A DNA stretch of 64,000 nt from Thuidium tamariscinum (GCA_947034885.2 OX344750.2:12146053-12210052); one strand, 5' to 3'. Counted from the first letter of the stretch, positions 12,144 through 24,528 are shown. Numbers and translations are program-made. The notes: generated by a model from the sequence alone, not told the origin.

Positions 12144-15100
12144 AAGAATTGATTCTCGGCGGCAACCATGAGGTGGCACCTTGGAATCCGAACACAATTC
12201 TCTCCTGTGCTTGTTGCCGAGCTTGGAGTGGGGCAAATTCATTTGGCCGGACCTAGGCTTCACTCATAACATGGTCAATTGCTCCCTAGCCGGGTCATTT
12301 GCCCAGGCTATCTCCTTAGGTCTTCCGAACTGGTCTAGTTGTTGATACCCGTTTGACTTGAGAACTCGGTTTGCAACTTGTTTCGTGTGGGGCAAGGTAT
12401 CTTTTATTGTACTTACGAATTTGTTTCCCAAATTCAAGTGGGCTATTCAACAAAGGTACTTTGATACCATGTCATCAAGCCATGATGTTTACTTAAAAAA
12501 TCTTTGAGCATTTAGAAAGTTTGAATTCAAAGATTCTCAATAACTATTGTGAGATGTGACTTCACATATGGCTTCATAGTAATTGCATAGCAATTTTTGG
12601 TAAGCCTCAAGTCTAAAGTTTTCATAAATTGCGTTTACTTAGGCATGTGCAAAATTAGAATAGAATTGTATCTTGATCCTCAAGTAGTGTGAGAGTCCAT
12701 ATCAATGAGTACTCTTACTATTACTTTTTGAAGACTTTCAAATAGTAATATGTGAAAAAAATCCTAGTCATGTATAAGTGGACTAGAGTTATCTCTTGAA
12801 AATCAAGTGATAAAAATCTGTATCTATTTAATAGTCACCCTTATTACATATTTTTGTGATAACAAATAGTAATAATTGGGCAATTTTTAATCATGTCTAC
12901 ATAAACTAAAATCATGTTTTTGATCATGAACTAATGAAAACCAGCATCTAAAAATAGTTCAACTATTGTATATTTTTGCAACAACCAATAGTATTTGGTC
13001 CCTTTCAAAGTCAAGATTCTAACACTTGGGTATGGAATCTTAAAAAAGAAAAAAAACAATGGAAAGAAAAAAACATTAGTAGGAGTAAAAAATGGAAAAT
13101 TAGAGGAGAAAGGGGAGAAGAAAATAGAAGAAGTTGGAAATTAGAAAAAAATTAGGGAGAAAAGAGATAATTTGAAGGCAATTAGGATTGAAAAATAGAA
13201 GATTAGTGAAAAATAGAAGATTAGAGGAGAAAGGGGAGAAATTAGAGGATAGAAGTACAACTAAAAGAGAGAAGTATGAAATTAGAGAAGGAGTATAGAG
13301 TAGAAATTAGAAGTTGAATAAGAAGTAATAATTGTGGATTTAAGGAGCAAGATTTAGCAACTAGCTCACCATTCTTTCTCTCTTCTAGCCTATCTATTGA
13401 GTTCCCAAACTAATAAGTGATTGAAGTGTGAAGTATGAGTGAAGAATAGAGGTAGTTATACAAACTTTGAAGTAGGATTGAAGAAGATAAGAAATTAAAG
13501 CAAAATCTTAGAATTTCATTTCAAGCCATTAGTTTTGAGATGGAATAATAATTGACTTGAACAGAATTAAAAAGTAAATTATTTTAAAACATTATTCTAT
13601 CAAATTTCAAGAGTTGACTTGGAATTCAATAATGTGGTTTTAATAGTTTAGAAGGAAAAAGAAATAGAGTTAAGTAAAAGATAGAATTGGGACAAACAAG
13701 CTGTAAAAACTTACACTTTCAAGCGGTGAATAAAAACTCAAAAAGCATTCAAACATGAAAAACTAAGAAGTTTGGAAGAATGCCTAAAACAACCTACAAG
13801 ATGATTCACCAATTTAGATAAGTCTCTAATTAGCTTGTGAGTTATTCAATTTTGAAGTAGGTCAATTAAACTTAAAGGTCCGAATTAGAAGTGTGATTTA
13901 AAGTAGGAAGATAGAGTTTTTTCTTTGTTACAAAGTTATAATAGTTTAGAGCTAAATTTTAGCTTTCTAAAAACATCTTACACTCAGAATTTGAACTTAA
14001 AATGAGCAAGATAGGGCTGGATGAAGTTTATTTAGCAAAATGGATGAAAAGTAGTTAGAGAAAGTGAAAGTGGAACAAATAATGTGAAACTAAGAGAGGT
14101 AAAAATAACTAAGCTCTGATTGAAAAGAAATCTCAATTTGGAATCACTAAGTGGTAGAAAATCATGGATGAAATTTTAAATATCAATTAGCAATCAAACT
14201 TCATCCACTCATAACTTTTGATAGGAAAGTCCAATCAAAGTGAATTTTACTATTTTGGAATAGAAAAAAAATAGTCTACAACTCTACAAGAATCTAAATT
14301 TACTTATGGTTTGAGCACATTTTCACTCAAAAAGCATAGTGGTCTAGTTAGAGGTCCAAAAGGCCATTTAAACCTAATTTAGGATATCTCTAGGGTTATT
14401 TTGAATTTGATATACTTAAAAAATTTTAAAAAGTTCTATTTCTTGGAAGGCGTAGTAGATCAACATCTAGACACTCAATTCCAACAATTTAGAAAAAAAT
14501 CCAATTGTATTAATTTGGTTACTATGTGTGGGTAACTAGGTGCTTACAACGTGTACTTCATTATATATGGATGTACTTCATCCATTTTATGAAATTCCAT
14601 AGAAAACTTTAGAAAACAAATTTTCATAATCCATCTATTAGATGTCAAGATTCTTTGCAGTTAATTCATTCATCCAAATATTTCATCTTTTTAGGAAGAA
14701 ATGAAATTCAATCTTCAATATATCCAAAGCATTATAATAGTTTTGAATTTTTATAGTTTGATCCCCTTATGGTAATCAAGTGTAGGATGATGATATCTAT
14801 GCTATTTTAAATTATTTTTATACATTTACATTGCATCATTTACTATAATAAAGAAAGTGCACCAAATCCCTCCTAGCTTGGATGGAGGGATTGCTGAAAT
14901 TATGCCCTACCTGCCCTCCAAATCCATGTATCACCATGTTTTATTTTTACTCACATGCAATTTTGGTAAGAAATTGTAAAACAAAACAAAAACAAAAACA
15001 ACCTTTTATGAGCAACTTTTATAAAGGTGATTTTTTTGTACTTATCCACAGTGGAATTCTACTTGTCTTTGTGTTTCAATTCTACCTTCAGTGATGCTAA

Positions 15101-15450
15101 CTCACACATTATCAATCAGTTGATACATTTCTCCCCAGTTTCTTATTGTTTGTGTCAATTTTTAATTTTTAATTTTTTTTCCTGCTTGTTTTCAATATTG
15201 AAGTTGTTGAATTGGGTTATCTTTCAAGTTTTTCGGAAGCAAACATATGCAAAAGATTCCAATACAAGAGGATAATCCAACAAAGCCTAGAGTTTTACTG
15301 AGGAGATCAAGGTGATTTCCTGAAAATCCTGGCACCCTTTATTTGTCTTATTATACTTCACCAAGGCAAACACAAAAAAATCACCAGCAACTGATGATTG
15401 AAATCAATAGTCTCTAGGTGTTGGCTGGATCATGCATGTTGTGCATGGAC
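12144..15450. other. AT-rich intergenic DNA
   Basis: Apart from the polypurine tract at 13030-13335, I see only low-complexity AT-rich sequence and short frames without family resemblance. Confidence 0.6.
13030..13335 (+). repeat. Polypurine (GA-rich) tract
   Basis: About 300 bp with very few pyrimidines, built of loose repeats such as AATTAGAGGAGAAAGGGGAGAA (two near-identical copies around 13097 and 13213). Confidence 0.75.
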
Positions 15451-15453
15451 TTA

Positions 15454-15592
15454 GGGGTGTTTCACACTATGGCTGTCCAAGTTGAGAGGCTATCGATTCC
15501 ACCAATCAGATTTGAGAAACCATGATTTTCACCAATCAGACTTGAGAAAACCATGGCCTCTCAACTTGGACAGCCATAGTGTGAAACACCCC
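15454..15592. mobile_element. 139-bp palindromic Tourist-like MITE
   Basis: Flanked by TTA on both sides. The arms start GGGGTGTTTCACACTATGGC, and the first 37 bp pair almost perfectly. TTA duplications with GGGG-type ends fit PIF/Harbinger-derived MITEs. Its transcript would fold into a long hairpin. Confidence 0.85.
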
Positions 15593-15947
15593 TTACCTTC
15601 ATCAACTTTTAAGAACTTAGAGCAGTGTCACCCATTCCACAAAATTGGACCACATCAGTGAGGCACATACTACCTTATGAGATGTGGTGGTGCACTCAAG
15701 ACTCACTACTCCACACCAGCAATTTCTTAGCCCTTGAACAATGGACTGGTGACTGGAAATCATGTATTTTGATTCCGTGCAACATCATGTACTTTGAAAA
15801 AGTCAAATATATTCATTGGAAGTCAAAGCCGTGTAGAAGATCTCCTCTTTCCACCCCTAAAACTGAGGATCAATAGTTGCACTTCCATTCTATAAGGGAA
15901 GATTCTCTCTCATTCAGAGAATGCAAAACATCCTCTTCGGCATTTAA

Positions 15948-16353
15948 CCCATTAAGGACCATGGTCGATTTCAGGGGTGGGCAGTGTAGTCTTTGGTCAA
16001 ATTGGCTGAATGTTTACTTTTGAAGCATAACAAAGGTCTAGCAGGATTTGACCGTATGGATGAGTGCAATTTGAATACAATATACTAAAGTTGTTTTATT
16101 TGGGGCAAGCAATGTTGCCTTCTAAATTAATATAACACATTTTTGTTTCATTTTCAGCCCCCCAATCCTTACAAATTTCAAGTCTAAGACCACATGGTTG
16201 GTCAGATTGGCTTGAATTCTATTCCATTGGATTGAGCTTAGAATTCTTCTCATCCGTCTTGACCAAACCACAACACAATTCATAACCAATCTTCCCCTAC
16301 CAATAGAAATGTGGCATAATCAACCCAAAAGTGGTCGACCGGTCCTTAATGGG
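15948..16353. mobile_element. TTAA-flanked transposon, copy P3
   Basis: 406 bp between TTAA sites with ends CCCATTAAGGACCATGGTCGA-like and GTCGACCGGTCCTTAATGGG. The terminal repeat differs from P1 at a few bases. Confidence 0.82.
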
Positions 16354-16652
16354 TTAAGGGTTAAAATCCTCGTTGAAGTTTTTCCTCTTCCTCTCACACC
16401 TTGATCTCACTAACCTCCACATCTTTCATTGGAACCTTAGTTAAAGTTGACCAAGTTGGCATGATTTTAGAATTGCCTGCTACAAAGGCCTTCCATTGCT
16501 AAGCAAATGTAGAAATGACATGAAGAATGGCACAACTTTTGATTGGAGGGGGTGTTGGTGCGGAGCCATTTTCATCAAACTGAGCAAAAAATGGCGGTGT
16601 GTGAGACTAATTGGTGTAGCTGGTGTCTTGACTCAACCAGTGAAACACTTAA

Positions 16653-16863
16653 CCCCTAAACAACAAGTTGGTGGTCGTGGAATTGAAGAATTTTGAATCA
16701 TTGGTTCAAAAAAATCTAAAAACACACGTTGGAAGTCAAAGCACTCTAGAAGATCTTCCTTTTCCACCCCTAATTCCGAGGATGAATGATTGAAATTTTG
16801 TCCTACATAGAAAGATTCCCTGAAGTTCATAGACCAGAAAATGGCTTCGGTGTCGTTTAAGGA
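16653..16863. mobile_element. TTAA-flanked transposon, copy P4
   Basis: 211 bp between TTAA sites, ends CCCCTAAACAACAAG and GTCGTTTAAGGA. Its last 130 bp resemble 15800-15945, just left of P3 (GGAAGTCAAAGC, TAGAAGATCT, CCACCCCTAA). An older relative therefore probably abuts P3. Confidence 0.65.
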
Positions 16864-17319
16864 TTAAAGGTGTTTGGGTTCTGTAGATTAAAAAAAAATC
16901 AATCATTTTTCCTTGAATAGAACAAGTTAGAGTGCAGTAGAGCACAGTGCTTGATTCTGGAGCACTGCACCCAGTTGGATGTTTAGATGGATTTGGCAAA
17001 CAATGTTTGTCTAAATGCTGAATTTGAATCTGTCCAATGCTCAAAGTAGAAAGGTGTTCAGCAGCTGTAGGTAATGTAATTTAATAATCAATGAACCAAT
17101 CAATTATTGTTGGAATATACAATCATGCGCATATTTGTTCTTTTTTGAAATTTGGATCATGTTTTACTCCAAATGAGAAAGTTAAACAGAACGGATTATT
17201 TCATTTGTTAAAATCAAAATCAAAATGCTTACATCAACTGGTAGAAATGAAAGCATGGCAAGTTTTCCTTCAGAATATGAATCAATAGTTGGATCGAAAT
17301 GAGAAAGTTACAGCAAAGT

Positions 17320-17770
17320 TAATTTAATAGAGAAACATGTTTGTGAACTGGGAACTCAACAACTCAACTCTTTTTGAAAAAAGTAACAAAAACGAAGAGA
17401 AACAGGTCACAATTAACCGCAGAAGCAGAATCATATAGCTTCCATCACTCTTTTGAGAAAGAGTAAACAGACAAGAAACGTATCACAATACAAATGTTGC
17501 AAACTTGGAACTCAGCTCCTTCACTTCACTCATTTAGACAAAAGAAGAGAAACATGTCTCAATGAATTGCAAAACTGGAATCATCTAGTTTACATTACTC
17601 TATTGAGAAAAAGAAGATAAAAGAGGAGAAACATGTGACAAATCAAACTTGGAGCTCAACATTTGCACTTCACTCTAACTTTTGGACAAAACAGGAGAAA
17701 CATGTCGCAGTTATTTGCAGAATTGGACTCATCAATATCGTTTACGTCCCTCTTTCAAGAAAAAGAAAGT
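17320..17770 (+). repeat. Higher-order tandem repeat: three ~147-bp dimers
   Basis: Six diverged units start near 17331, 17397, 17474, 17545, 17622 and 17691, each opening with a form of GAGAAACATGTC. Odd units continue with ACTTGGAACTCAAC; even units with ATTGCAGAATTGGAATCAT. The alternation means a two-part unit was amplified three times. Confidence 0.75.
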
Positions 17771-17879
17771 GAAAAGAAAGAAGAGAATGAGCAATGATGG
17801 AGAAGGTCGTAATCACCTGGTTGCATTCAACTTTTCTTGAGATACCAATCTGGCTGTTCCAGCTAGCTGAAGTCGACCA

Positions 17880-18190
17880 AGGGCCAGGACTTCCTCTTTG
17901 ATTGCCTGCAGGGCCAGTGAGACTAAGACTGCAGTGTATGATCTCTCTGATCATTGAGCCCCAGAACTCCAGCAAAAAAACATTTGCTCAGTTTTGGGGT
18001 TTTTTATTAAACAGATGAAATGGAATTTCATTGCAGAAGGGAAAGTACAAAACAGCCAACCACAAGTGGCCTGGCACATTTGCTCAGTTGGGCTATCTTT
18101 GTTTGTGACAAAATCAGTTGCTCCATTTCACCAAACATTTTGAAGGCACCATGCCGAAGAGACAAAGCCCAGGATGACGACCCCTCTTAA
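17880..18190 (-). repeat. Duplicated segment, copy 1 (carries the 82-bp insertion)
   Basis: Matches 19045-19268 over TAAGACTGCAGTGTATGATC, CCAACAAAACATTTGCTCAG-like runs and AGAGACAAAGCCCAGGATGA. The minus strand contains short open stretches but no protein family I recognise; it may be a captured or duplicated gene fragment. Confidence 0.75.
17994..18075 (-). mobile_element. LINE-type 3' end, 82 bp, with 14-bp target duplications
   Basis: Bounded by perfect ACATTTGCTCAGTT copies at 17980-17993 and 18076-18089. The minus strand reads GCCAGGCCACTTGTGG...CTGCAATGAAATTCC and ends in an A-rich run. A related segment at 19150-19165 retains the empty site. Short relatives are at 29217 and 38948. 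Confidence 0.78.
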
Positions 18191-18650
18191 ATCACATGAC
18201 GTTAAATCTGTCACAGGTAAGGCCAGCAGGGTAAATTTCATGTTCTATGAGGTAAACAAAACAAAACAAACAAAAAACACTATTTTGTGTTGTGTTTAGG
18301 GTATGTTGAGGCTGTCACTCCCTCTTTTGAGCTCATTCTCATTGTCATTGTCATTGTGACAAACTGTGTCACAATGAGTTCAAAAACTAAAAAAAAATTT
18401 AATTTAAATTATTTTGTGCCCCCTCCCATCTCATCAATTTCTACAAATTTCATACTCATTGCTTTAATGTTGCTACAAAATTTGTTCAAAGAAACCTTTT
18501 AGCATCTTGTGTTTTGAAGGTGAATCTTAACATGGCAATTATACAAAATCATGCCAAATTTCAAAGCATTCAAGTCACTACTTTAGTGTAGAGAAGTTAG
18601 GTAGAAGCACCTATAACAAAAAATTTAAGCATCTCAACATGTAAGATGTG

Positions 18651-18681
18651 TGGTTTTTAATGGTCACCGCCCATTTTCCAA
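18651..18681 (+). mobile_element. 31-bp retroposon 3' end with 15-bp target duplications
   Basis: The insert TGGTTTTTAATGGTCACCGC...TTCCAA is bounded by AACATGTAAGATGTG (18636-18650) and AACATATAAGATGTG (18682-18696), one mismatch. The insert equals the 3' end of the 166-bp insertion at 28033, so it looks like an extreme 5' truncation of the same family. Confidence 0.6.
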
Positions 18682-19044
18682 AACATATAAGATGTGGGAA
18701 ATTCATTATGAAATTGAGCTCAATGTGTGCAAACATAAGAATGAAAATCAACGCAAAACAATGATAGATTTTTTTTCAAAATGAATATTTTATTCAATAT
18801 AAATGGAGATTTTTCATAAGGACCCATTCCAATTTCATGAACTCATCTATTACAGTTAGCTTTGACACCTCTCCCTACGCAATAAAGGAAGAGAGATCAG
18901 TGGACAAGAAAGTACAAATAAAAAATCTTTTTCAATAAATAGTGTTGTCCGCAATAGGCCACCAAATGAAACCATTAAAGAAGGTTGTCCGAAATAGGTA
19001 CAATACTTCTACCTTGTTTGAGGTTTGGCTGTGCAGTGAATGGC

Positions 19045-19268
19045 CAGGTTTACTCTGGACTTCGTCACTGATTGCCTGCTCGGCCAGCGTGATTAAGACT
19101 GCAGTGTATGATCTCTGATCATCGAGCCCCAGAATTCCAGCAAAAAACATTTGCTCAGTTTGGCCATCTTTCTTTGTTTGCCACTCAGTGCACGGAAGTC
19201 AGTTGCTCCACTTCACCAAACATTTTGAAGGCACTGTGCAGAAGAGACAAAGCCCAGGATGACGACCC
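19045..19268 (-). repeat. Duplicated segment, copy 2 (empty site)
   Basis: Same segment as 17880-18190, lacking the retroposon. The site reads ACATTTGCTCAGTTTGGCC with a single copy of the target. The minus-strand frame begins MFFAGILGLDDQRSYTAVL; no function assigned. Confidence 0.75.
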
Positions 19269-19849
19269 CTTTTTCAAGTTGTATTCTATTTGCATTTAAA
19301 AACTCAGACCTTCCATTTCCAAAAGGAAAAAAAAAAAGAAAAAGAAAAAAAGAGTGACAAAGGACTTCATTAGTTCCAAGCCAGGAGTTCACACTTGGCC
19401 TTCTCCAACAAGTGAGCGACCATTGATTTGTACTTCAACATCAATTTGTAGAATTGCTTTCTGCTGCACCAACCCCACAGCAGTGCAGTAAGTGGCTGTC
19501 ACCCCTGGTTTGTATTAGGTGCCCCCTCTCTCAAAAAATTTAGAGGCCATTGATTGTGTTTGTTTTTTCAAATGCTTATCTTGCTTATCACTGTTGATTT
19601 CACAAAAAATCACAAGCCATTCATCTTGTGAGATTTAATTTGAGCCGTTCAATATGATTGAATATGTATTAGATAACCTTTGAGGTACGGTGGCAGCAAG
19701 AAGGTTATCGGAGGTTATTCACTTTCAATCACAACCTTTGATCTTCATGATCCAAGAGTGTAGGAAGCAAGTTGAAAGGAAAGAAGGTTATGAGGTATAA
19801 CTTGTGATGGTGGTGGGTAGCCCATAGCATAGAGCCACATTAGCATTGA

Positions 19850-20200
19850 AAAGTCAACAACCGGTTATGAATACAAAAATGAATATTGAATACAAATATA
19901 GTATCATATATGAATACGTAGTGAATATATATGGATATGGATATAGATTTTGTTATGAATATGGGTATAGATACGATACAATAGTGAAATATAAATACAA
20001 ATACAAAGATATGAGATAGAAGATAATTGTCCCTCATTGTTTGTTAATTACACTGGTCTTTGGAAATTACAAGGGGGGGGGGGGGGGAGGTTATGAAAAG
20101 TTTTAAATTTCAAATTTTAAAAATATTTTGGAGAAGGAGGGGGGAGGGTATAATGGTCAAAAGTTTTAAAATTTAAATTTTTTTGTGGGTGTAGTTATTG
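19850..20200 (+). repeat. Degenerate ATA/GATATG simple repeat with G-tract, copy 1
   Basis: A 150-bp stretch of loose hexanucleotide-like units (GAATATGGATATAG types) is followed by 15 consecutive G at 20073-20087 and a poly(A/T) region. The arrangement recurs inverted at 63290-63560. Confidence 0.65.
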
Positions 20201-20952
20201 CTTCTTTTGGGTGCACAATTTGTAACTACTATGCATCCTAAAGAGGCAATAAGTGTGTGCATCATTGTAGTTCCTTGATGAAATGATGTCATTTGTGAAT
20301 CTTCCCAATGGCTAAGGTAAACCTACCTATGACAAGGCAGATTGACTAGTTTGCTATGGTGACACTTTTGAAAATTGAAAAAAAAATTCTAGAGAAAGAC
20401 AAACATGAGATTTGGAGAGAACAATTGAAATTTGACAAAATATGAATTTGTTAAGGATTTATAAAGTGTGCAGCCCAAATGGTTTTAAATAGTCTCTAGA
20501 GTACCCCAAAACCATCAAAAAGAATGCCCATAATCATCATCAGATCACCTAAAGCAGTCCCAATATTTTCTAATATGGTTGCAAAGTTCTTTTAATATGG
20601 ACATGACATGATGGAATAAAAAAATTAGTTCTAATGATGATTTAATACTAGAAAGGTGGGAGTTTCTAAACGAGTCTCTAATAAGTCCATCACCATCATA
20701 CAAAGCATTAAACTTGGCCATTAATCTTCCTAATGAAGTCCTAACCTCATGAATTATTAAAAAAATCTACTACGGATTGACAAGAAACTCTAATAGGTCA
20801 TTTTGTAAATGTTTGCATTAGGTGGTTGGCATGTCATAGGTTGGTTTATCTTAATATAAAAGGAATGGGAAAAAACTTGCATGAAGAACTTCCATTCTCC
20901 ATCTATAAACAGACAAATTAATGAACAACATCTCATTTTGGATTGTTATCTA

Positions 20953-21224
20953 AGGTGTATACACACAAAAATCCACATATTGGTATTGTGCCTAGTTACT
21001 ATTATAAAGCTATTTAGATTTTTATATAGAGTTGTTGGCAAGTGAAAGTACATTCCAGTGTGCCAATAAATAGAACATTTGGATACAATTTGCAAAAGTT
21101 ATTAAAGGTCCAAGTCTATTTCTGAAAGCACCATCTATAGCCTACGTACATAATTGATTTTGAAAATGTACACCAAATATAGATGGTGCTTTAAGGTTAG
21201 TTGCGCTTTTGGATATACCCACCT
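20953..21224 (-). mobile_element. 272-bp TA-flanked MITE, copy N2
   Basis: Ends AGGTGTATACACACAAAAA and GCTTTTGGATATACCCACCT with TA on both sides. Inverted and more diverged relative to N1, with the same inner pair (AAGCACCATCTATAG / TATAGATGGTGCTTT). Confidence 0.85.
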
Positions 21225-21269
21225 TATTCATTTACACAACTTCAAATATTTGGCAAATGATTTTCAAGG

Positions 21270-21663
21270 ATGCATTGCATACCATCAAGTTAAGCCAATA
21301 TAATACAACTTGTGGGATTTTGAATTTTTACAAGTTCATTTTCTTTTTCTATATATATAATTCATTTGTAAGAATTTTTTGATGTAAAAAATTGTTTTTT
21401 TATCATGCATTTTTTTGTAATATATTCTCTATATTAATAATATACATGCCAAATTTCAAGGCCAAAAGGTTAACACAAAAAAAGATATTCAAAATCCACC
21501 AACATATGTAGTTGTAAGAAAGTTTTCATTAATGCCAACTTTGATACCCTCCCAAGGATTGAAGGAATTTTATTTTTCAATAAAAAATTTGCCATAAAAT
21601 CATCTCTATGTTGGTAATATGTGTGCCAAATTTCAAGGCCAAAAAGTTTACAAAAATAATAAA
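21270..21663 (+). repeat. Two copies of the ~160-bp unit seen at 30.3-32.2 kb
   Basis: Shares TGCCAAATTTCAAGGCCAAA, AAAAAAAGATATTCAAAAT and TGCCAACTTTGATACC with the arms at 30270-30800. Cut off on the right by the truncated transposon copy H. Confidence 0.7.
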
Positions 21664-21672
21664 ATTTGTTCT

Positions 21673-21863
21673 CCTACTTAGAAAATTTTCCTAAGCTTTT
21701 CCTTCATAGGGTACGTTCTTCTTTAAGGTGTATACATTGGAAATATTTTTCATATTCTTTCTTAAATTTTTTTTCTAATTAAATAGTACCCCAGCCCACC
21801 CCCCAAAAAAGTGTCCAATTTCAAAACGCTACAGAAAATGGACAATGTTTCTTGCAATGACCA
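21673..21863 (-). mobile_element. Truncated GGGTGATTGC-family transposon, copy H
   Basis: Only one end is present: TGTTTCTTGCAATGACC at 21846-21862. It is preceded by about 170 bp that match the corresponding part of copy D (ACTTAGAAAATTTTCCT, then TTAAGGTGTATACAT). The rest is missing where a tandem-unit repeat begins. Confidence 0.7.
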
Positions 21864-22084
21864 TGGATTTGATCTAATATAGGCCAAGACTTTATTTGTG
21901 ATAATGTTGGGATAAAAATTGAAATGTTTTATGAAGTATTCTCGAATTTTGATTGGCTGAAATCATAGAAAAATCACCCCTAAAATATTCAAGGCAACAT
22001 GGTGCCTCAATGCCTCTTGCCAACTTTGAATGGATGTTCAAAGACTTAGATGAATGAATGATATTTCAATCAGTCATCTATATC

Positions 22085-22330
22085 TTTAACATAGTTTGCT
22101 TGTTTGTTTTGTTTTGTTTTGTTATGTTGAAAGCTCCTAGACCATGCATCCTACAGTTGCATTCTTGATACCATTAAAAAGCCTTTGGCAAGTACGGGTG
22201 CACAAACTTTGTTTTGTGGTGTTTGGACCTTTAGTGTGAAAGTTATAGATTTTTGAATTTTTATTATTTAAAACTTTTAGAAAATTACTTTTATTTTTAT
22301 TTTGGTTGTGGCAACAACATAGGGCACACT
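22085..22330 (+). repeat. Dispersed repeat shared with the synthase-esterase spacer, copy 1
   Basis: Shares TTTGCTTGTTTGTTTTG, GACCATGCATCC, GGTGCACAAACTTTGTTTTG and GTGTGAAAGTTAT...TTTTTGAA with 50205-50406, same orientation. Class unknown. Confidence 0.65.
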
Positions 22331-22559
22331 CCTTATAGAAATAAAATCTTCATTCCTCTTAGGATTCCAAATATGCATGAGCTTCTCAATATTACAAAGT
22401 AATTGGAATAAAAAAAATGTAAAAGAAATGTGTTAGCTAAGGCAAGTAAGATTCTACCAATAGACACTAGTAAAACTTGATTACTAAGCCTACTCAAATG
22501 AAATAAGCTTAAACTAGAAAGTGCCTTAAAACTAGTATATAAATACATTAGTGAAAGTA

Positions 22560-23190
22560 AATATCATTCAATTGATTCATTGTGTCTACAAAATGTTTTT
22601 AAAATGTCAAGAAATAGCAAAAAACAAGGTTGCATAAAACACTTCTCTGGCTAAACCTTGCTCTACTAAAATCCTTCTTAGTCACTCATAATTTTTTGAA
22701 TTGATATGAAATTTCAACCACATAGATTAGTCTAATAGGCTTATGTGCAATTTTATCAAAAGAAATTATTGGAAATAGATACTACATGAAGAAAAAATAA
22801 ATCATTGAAGTTCACCATAATTCAAAAATATCCAGATTCTATTTTGAATTGCTATCAAACATTCAAAACACTTTGGATTCATATGAAAATTTTAGCGCAA
22901 TAATTAAACCTCAAGGAAAATATAATCCAAGATTTTTTTTATTTAAAAAAGATGAAGGAGATATAAGCCCCTAAAGTTGTAGCTATCAAAAATGCAATTT
23001 GGTGAACTCAAATTGAACCTATGAACTTTGAATGGCTTCTCAAAAATCAATACATCATGAATTGATTTGAATATTTTACTATATACACTAGAAAAAGGAG
23101 TGCATATTTTCCAACAAGTTTCATTGAATTCTTAGGAACATATTCAAGATTTCATGCATATGTTGAATGGACATTTTGGTCCTTTAGGAG
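22560..23190. mobile_element. Partial TTAA-type transposon, copy P7 (right end only)
   Basis: The right end TTTTGGTCCTTTAGGAG-TTAA at 23177-23194 is plain. I could not place the left end; the start given is a rough limit. Confidence 0.45.
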
Positions 23191-23714
23191 TTAAATTCAA
23201 ACATTGGATGTAAAAATTAGAATGCTTTGAATTGGACTTCTAGACTATGTGGAGATTCTTTGGGTCCCCTAGAGTGCTTAGGAATTAACTCTAGAAGTAT
23301 ATAGGCCTCCATGATTAAGGTAGTCACCAAAATACTCTTATCACTGGACCAATAGGTGCATTATACAATTCATTCCTATAGGACCATGAGGCCACCAAGT
23401 GGCTTTTGCAATAGGACGGTATGCATCCCCAGTCCATTATAGATTAACATTGAAGTCATCCATTGGACCTTTCCAGTTTGCAACATCCTTGCAAAGTTAA
23501 TTTGGCTCACACTTTCCTACCAATTTTTTTATATGTTAAAGTTAGCCATCTGTATTGTACCAACGTGTACTAATAGTGCAATTTTGGAGATATGAAAGTG
23601 CACTATTGATATACCATGGTACAAAAGTAAGGCACAAAAGAATTGTAGCACAAATGAATAAGTCCAAATTGAATCAAATCTCAACTACAATTACCACTCT
23701 ATATCTTCAATTAA

Positions 23715-24528
23715 CCCCTAACTGCCTGAGCGCCCATATATGGTTGTGTAAAAATTTCAGGCTCAAATTTGATTGGGCCATTAAATTCCTTTGACCATTT
23801 TGAAATTTTTCCCGGGCAGTTTTTAGTATTAACTATTGAAAACTTTCATTTTTCACAAAAAAAGAAGTAAATATTTGATTATTGAGGGGTCTTCAAAGAG
23901 ATTTATAGAAAGTTAGTGAAGATTAAAGCTTGTCAATTTTACTTCATTTTTTGCTTTAGTGCACAACTTGCCAATTTCACTTGATTTGAGATCTAAGAAA
24001 TTGTACTTATCCAAATGCTTTGAAAATGGTCCTAGTAGAAAGAGTAAAGTATTTTTCATGATTTTCAATATCCAAAAATTTCAACATGCAAGTGTTAATT
24101 TGAAGATTTTTGCAATTTTTAGTTAAAGAAAAAATTTGTATTACAACAATTCATTGCAAGCTAGATTGTGTAATGAATTTGATAGCTTTTCAAGTGAAAT
24201 GAAGTCTTTTGAAAGTACATTTTTGTGTGCTAACACTATTTGTATTTTCTCATGTCACCATTGATCCCAAAAACTTTAATATACAAATTCTAGAACATTG
24301 TAGGAAGAAGTAGTATACTAAAAATAGAAAACAAAAATTCTCTTGTTATAATCTCACAACTCCTTTGCAATTTTGCACTCAAAATTGGTTTGTGTACTGA
24401 TATGCAAGCTCTTAAAACATCTATACAAGGGGGTTTTGAAAAAAAAATTGATACATTGGAGATTACTAGAAGCCAATGCTCTTTTTTCATAAGAAAAACA
24501 CACTTGCCAAGGCTTAGACACTTAAAGG
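23715..24528. mobile_element. TTAA-flanked transposon, copy P8 (diverged ends)
   Basis: 814 bp between TTAA sites with ends CCCCTAACTGCCTGAGC and GGCTTAGACACTTAAAGG, which match at about 13 of 18 positions. Function is inferred from the shared end pattern only. Confidence 0.55.

Noticed and set aside
17320-17770. A CRISPR-like array of spaced repeats
   Set aside because: The units are diverged head-to-tail copies without unique spacers, and the sequence is eukaryotic.
20073-20087. A 15-G run as a functional G-quadruplex
   Set aside because: A single homopolymer next to a degenerate simple repeat is more likely replication slippage or an assembly artefact.
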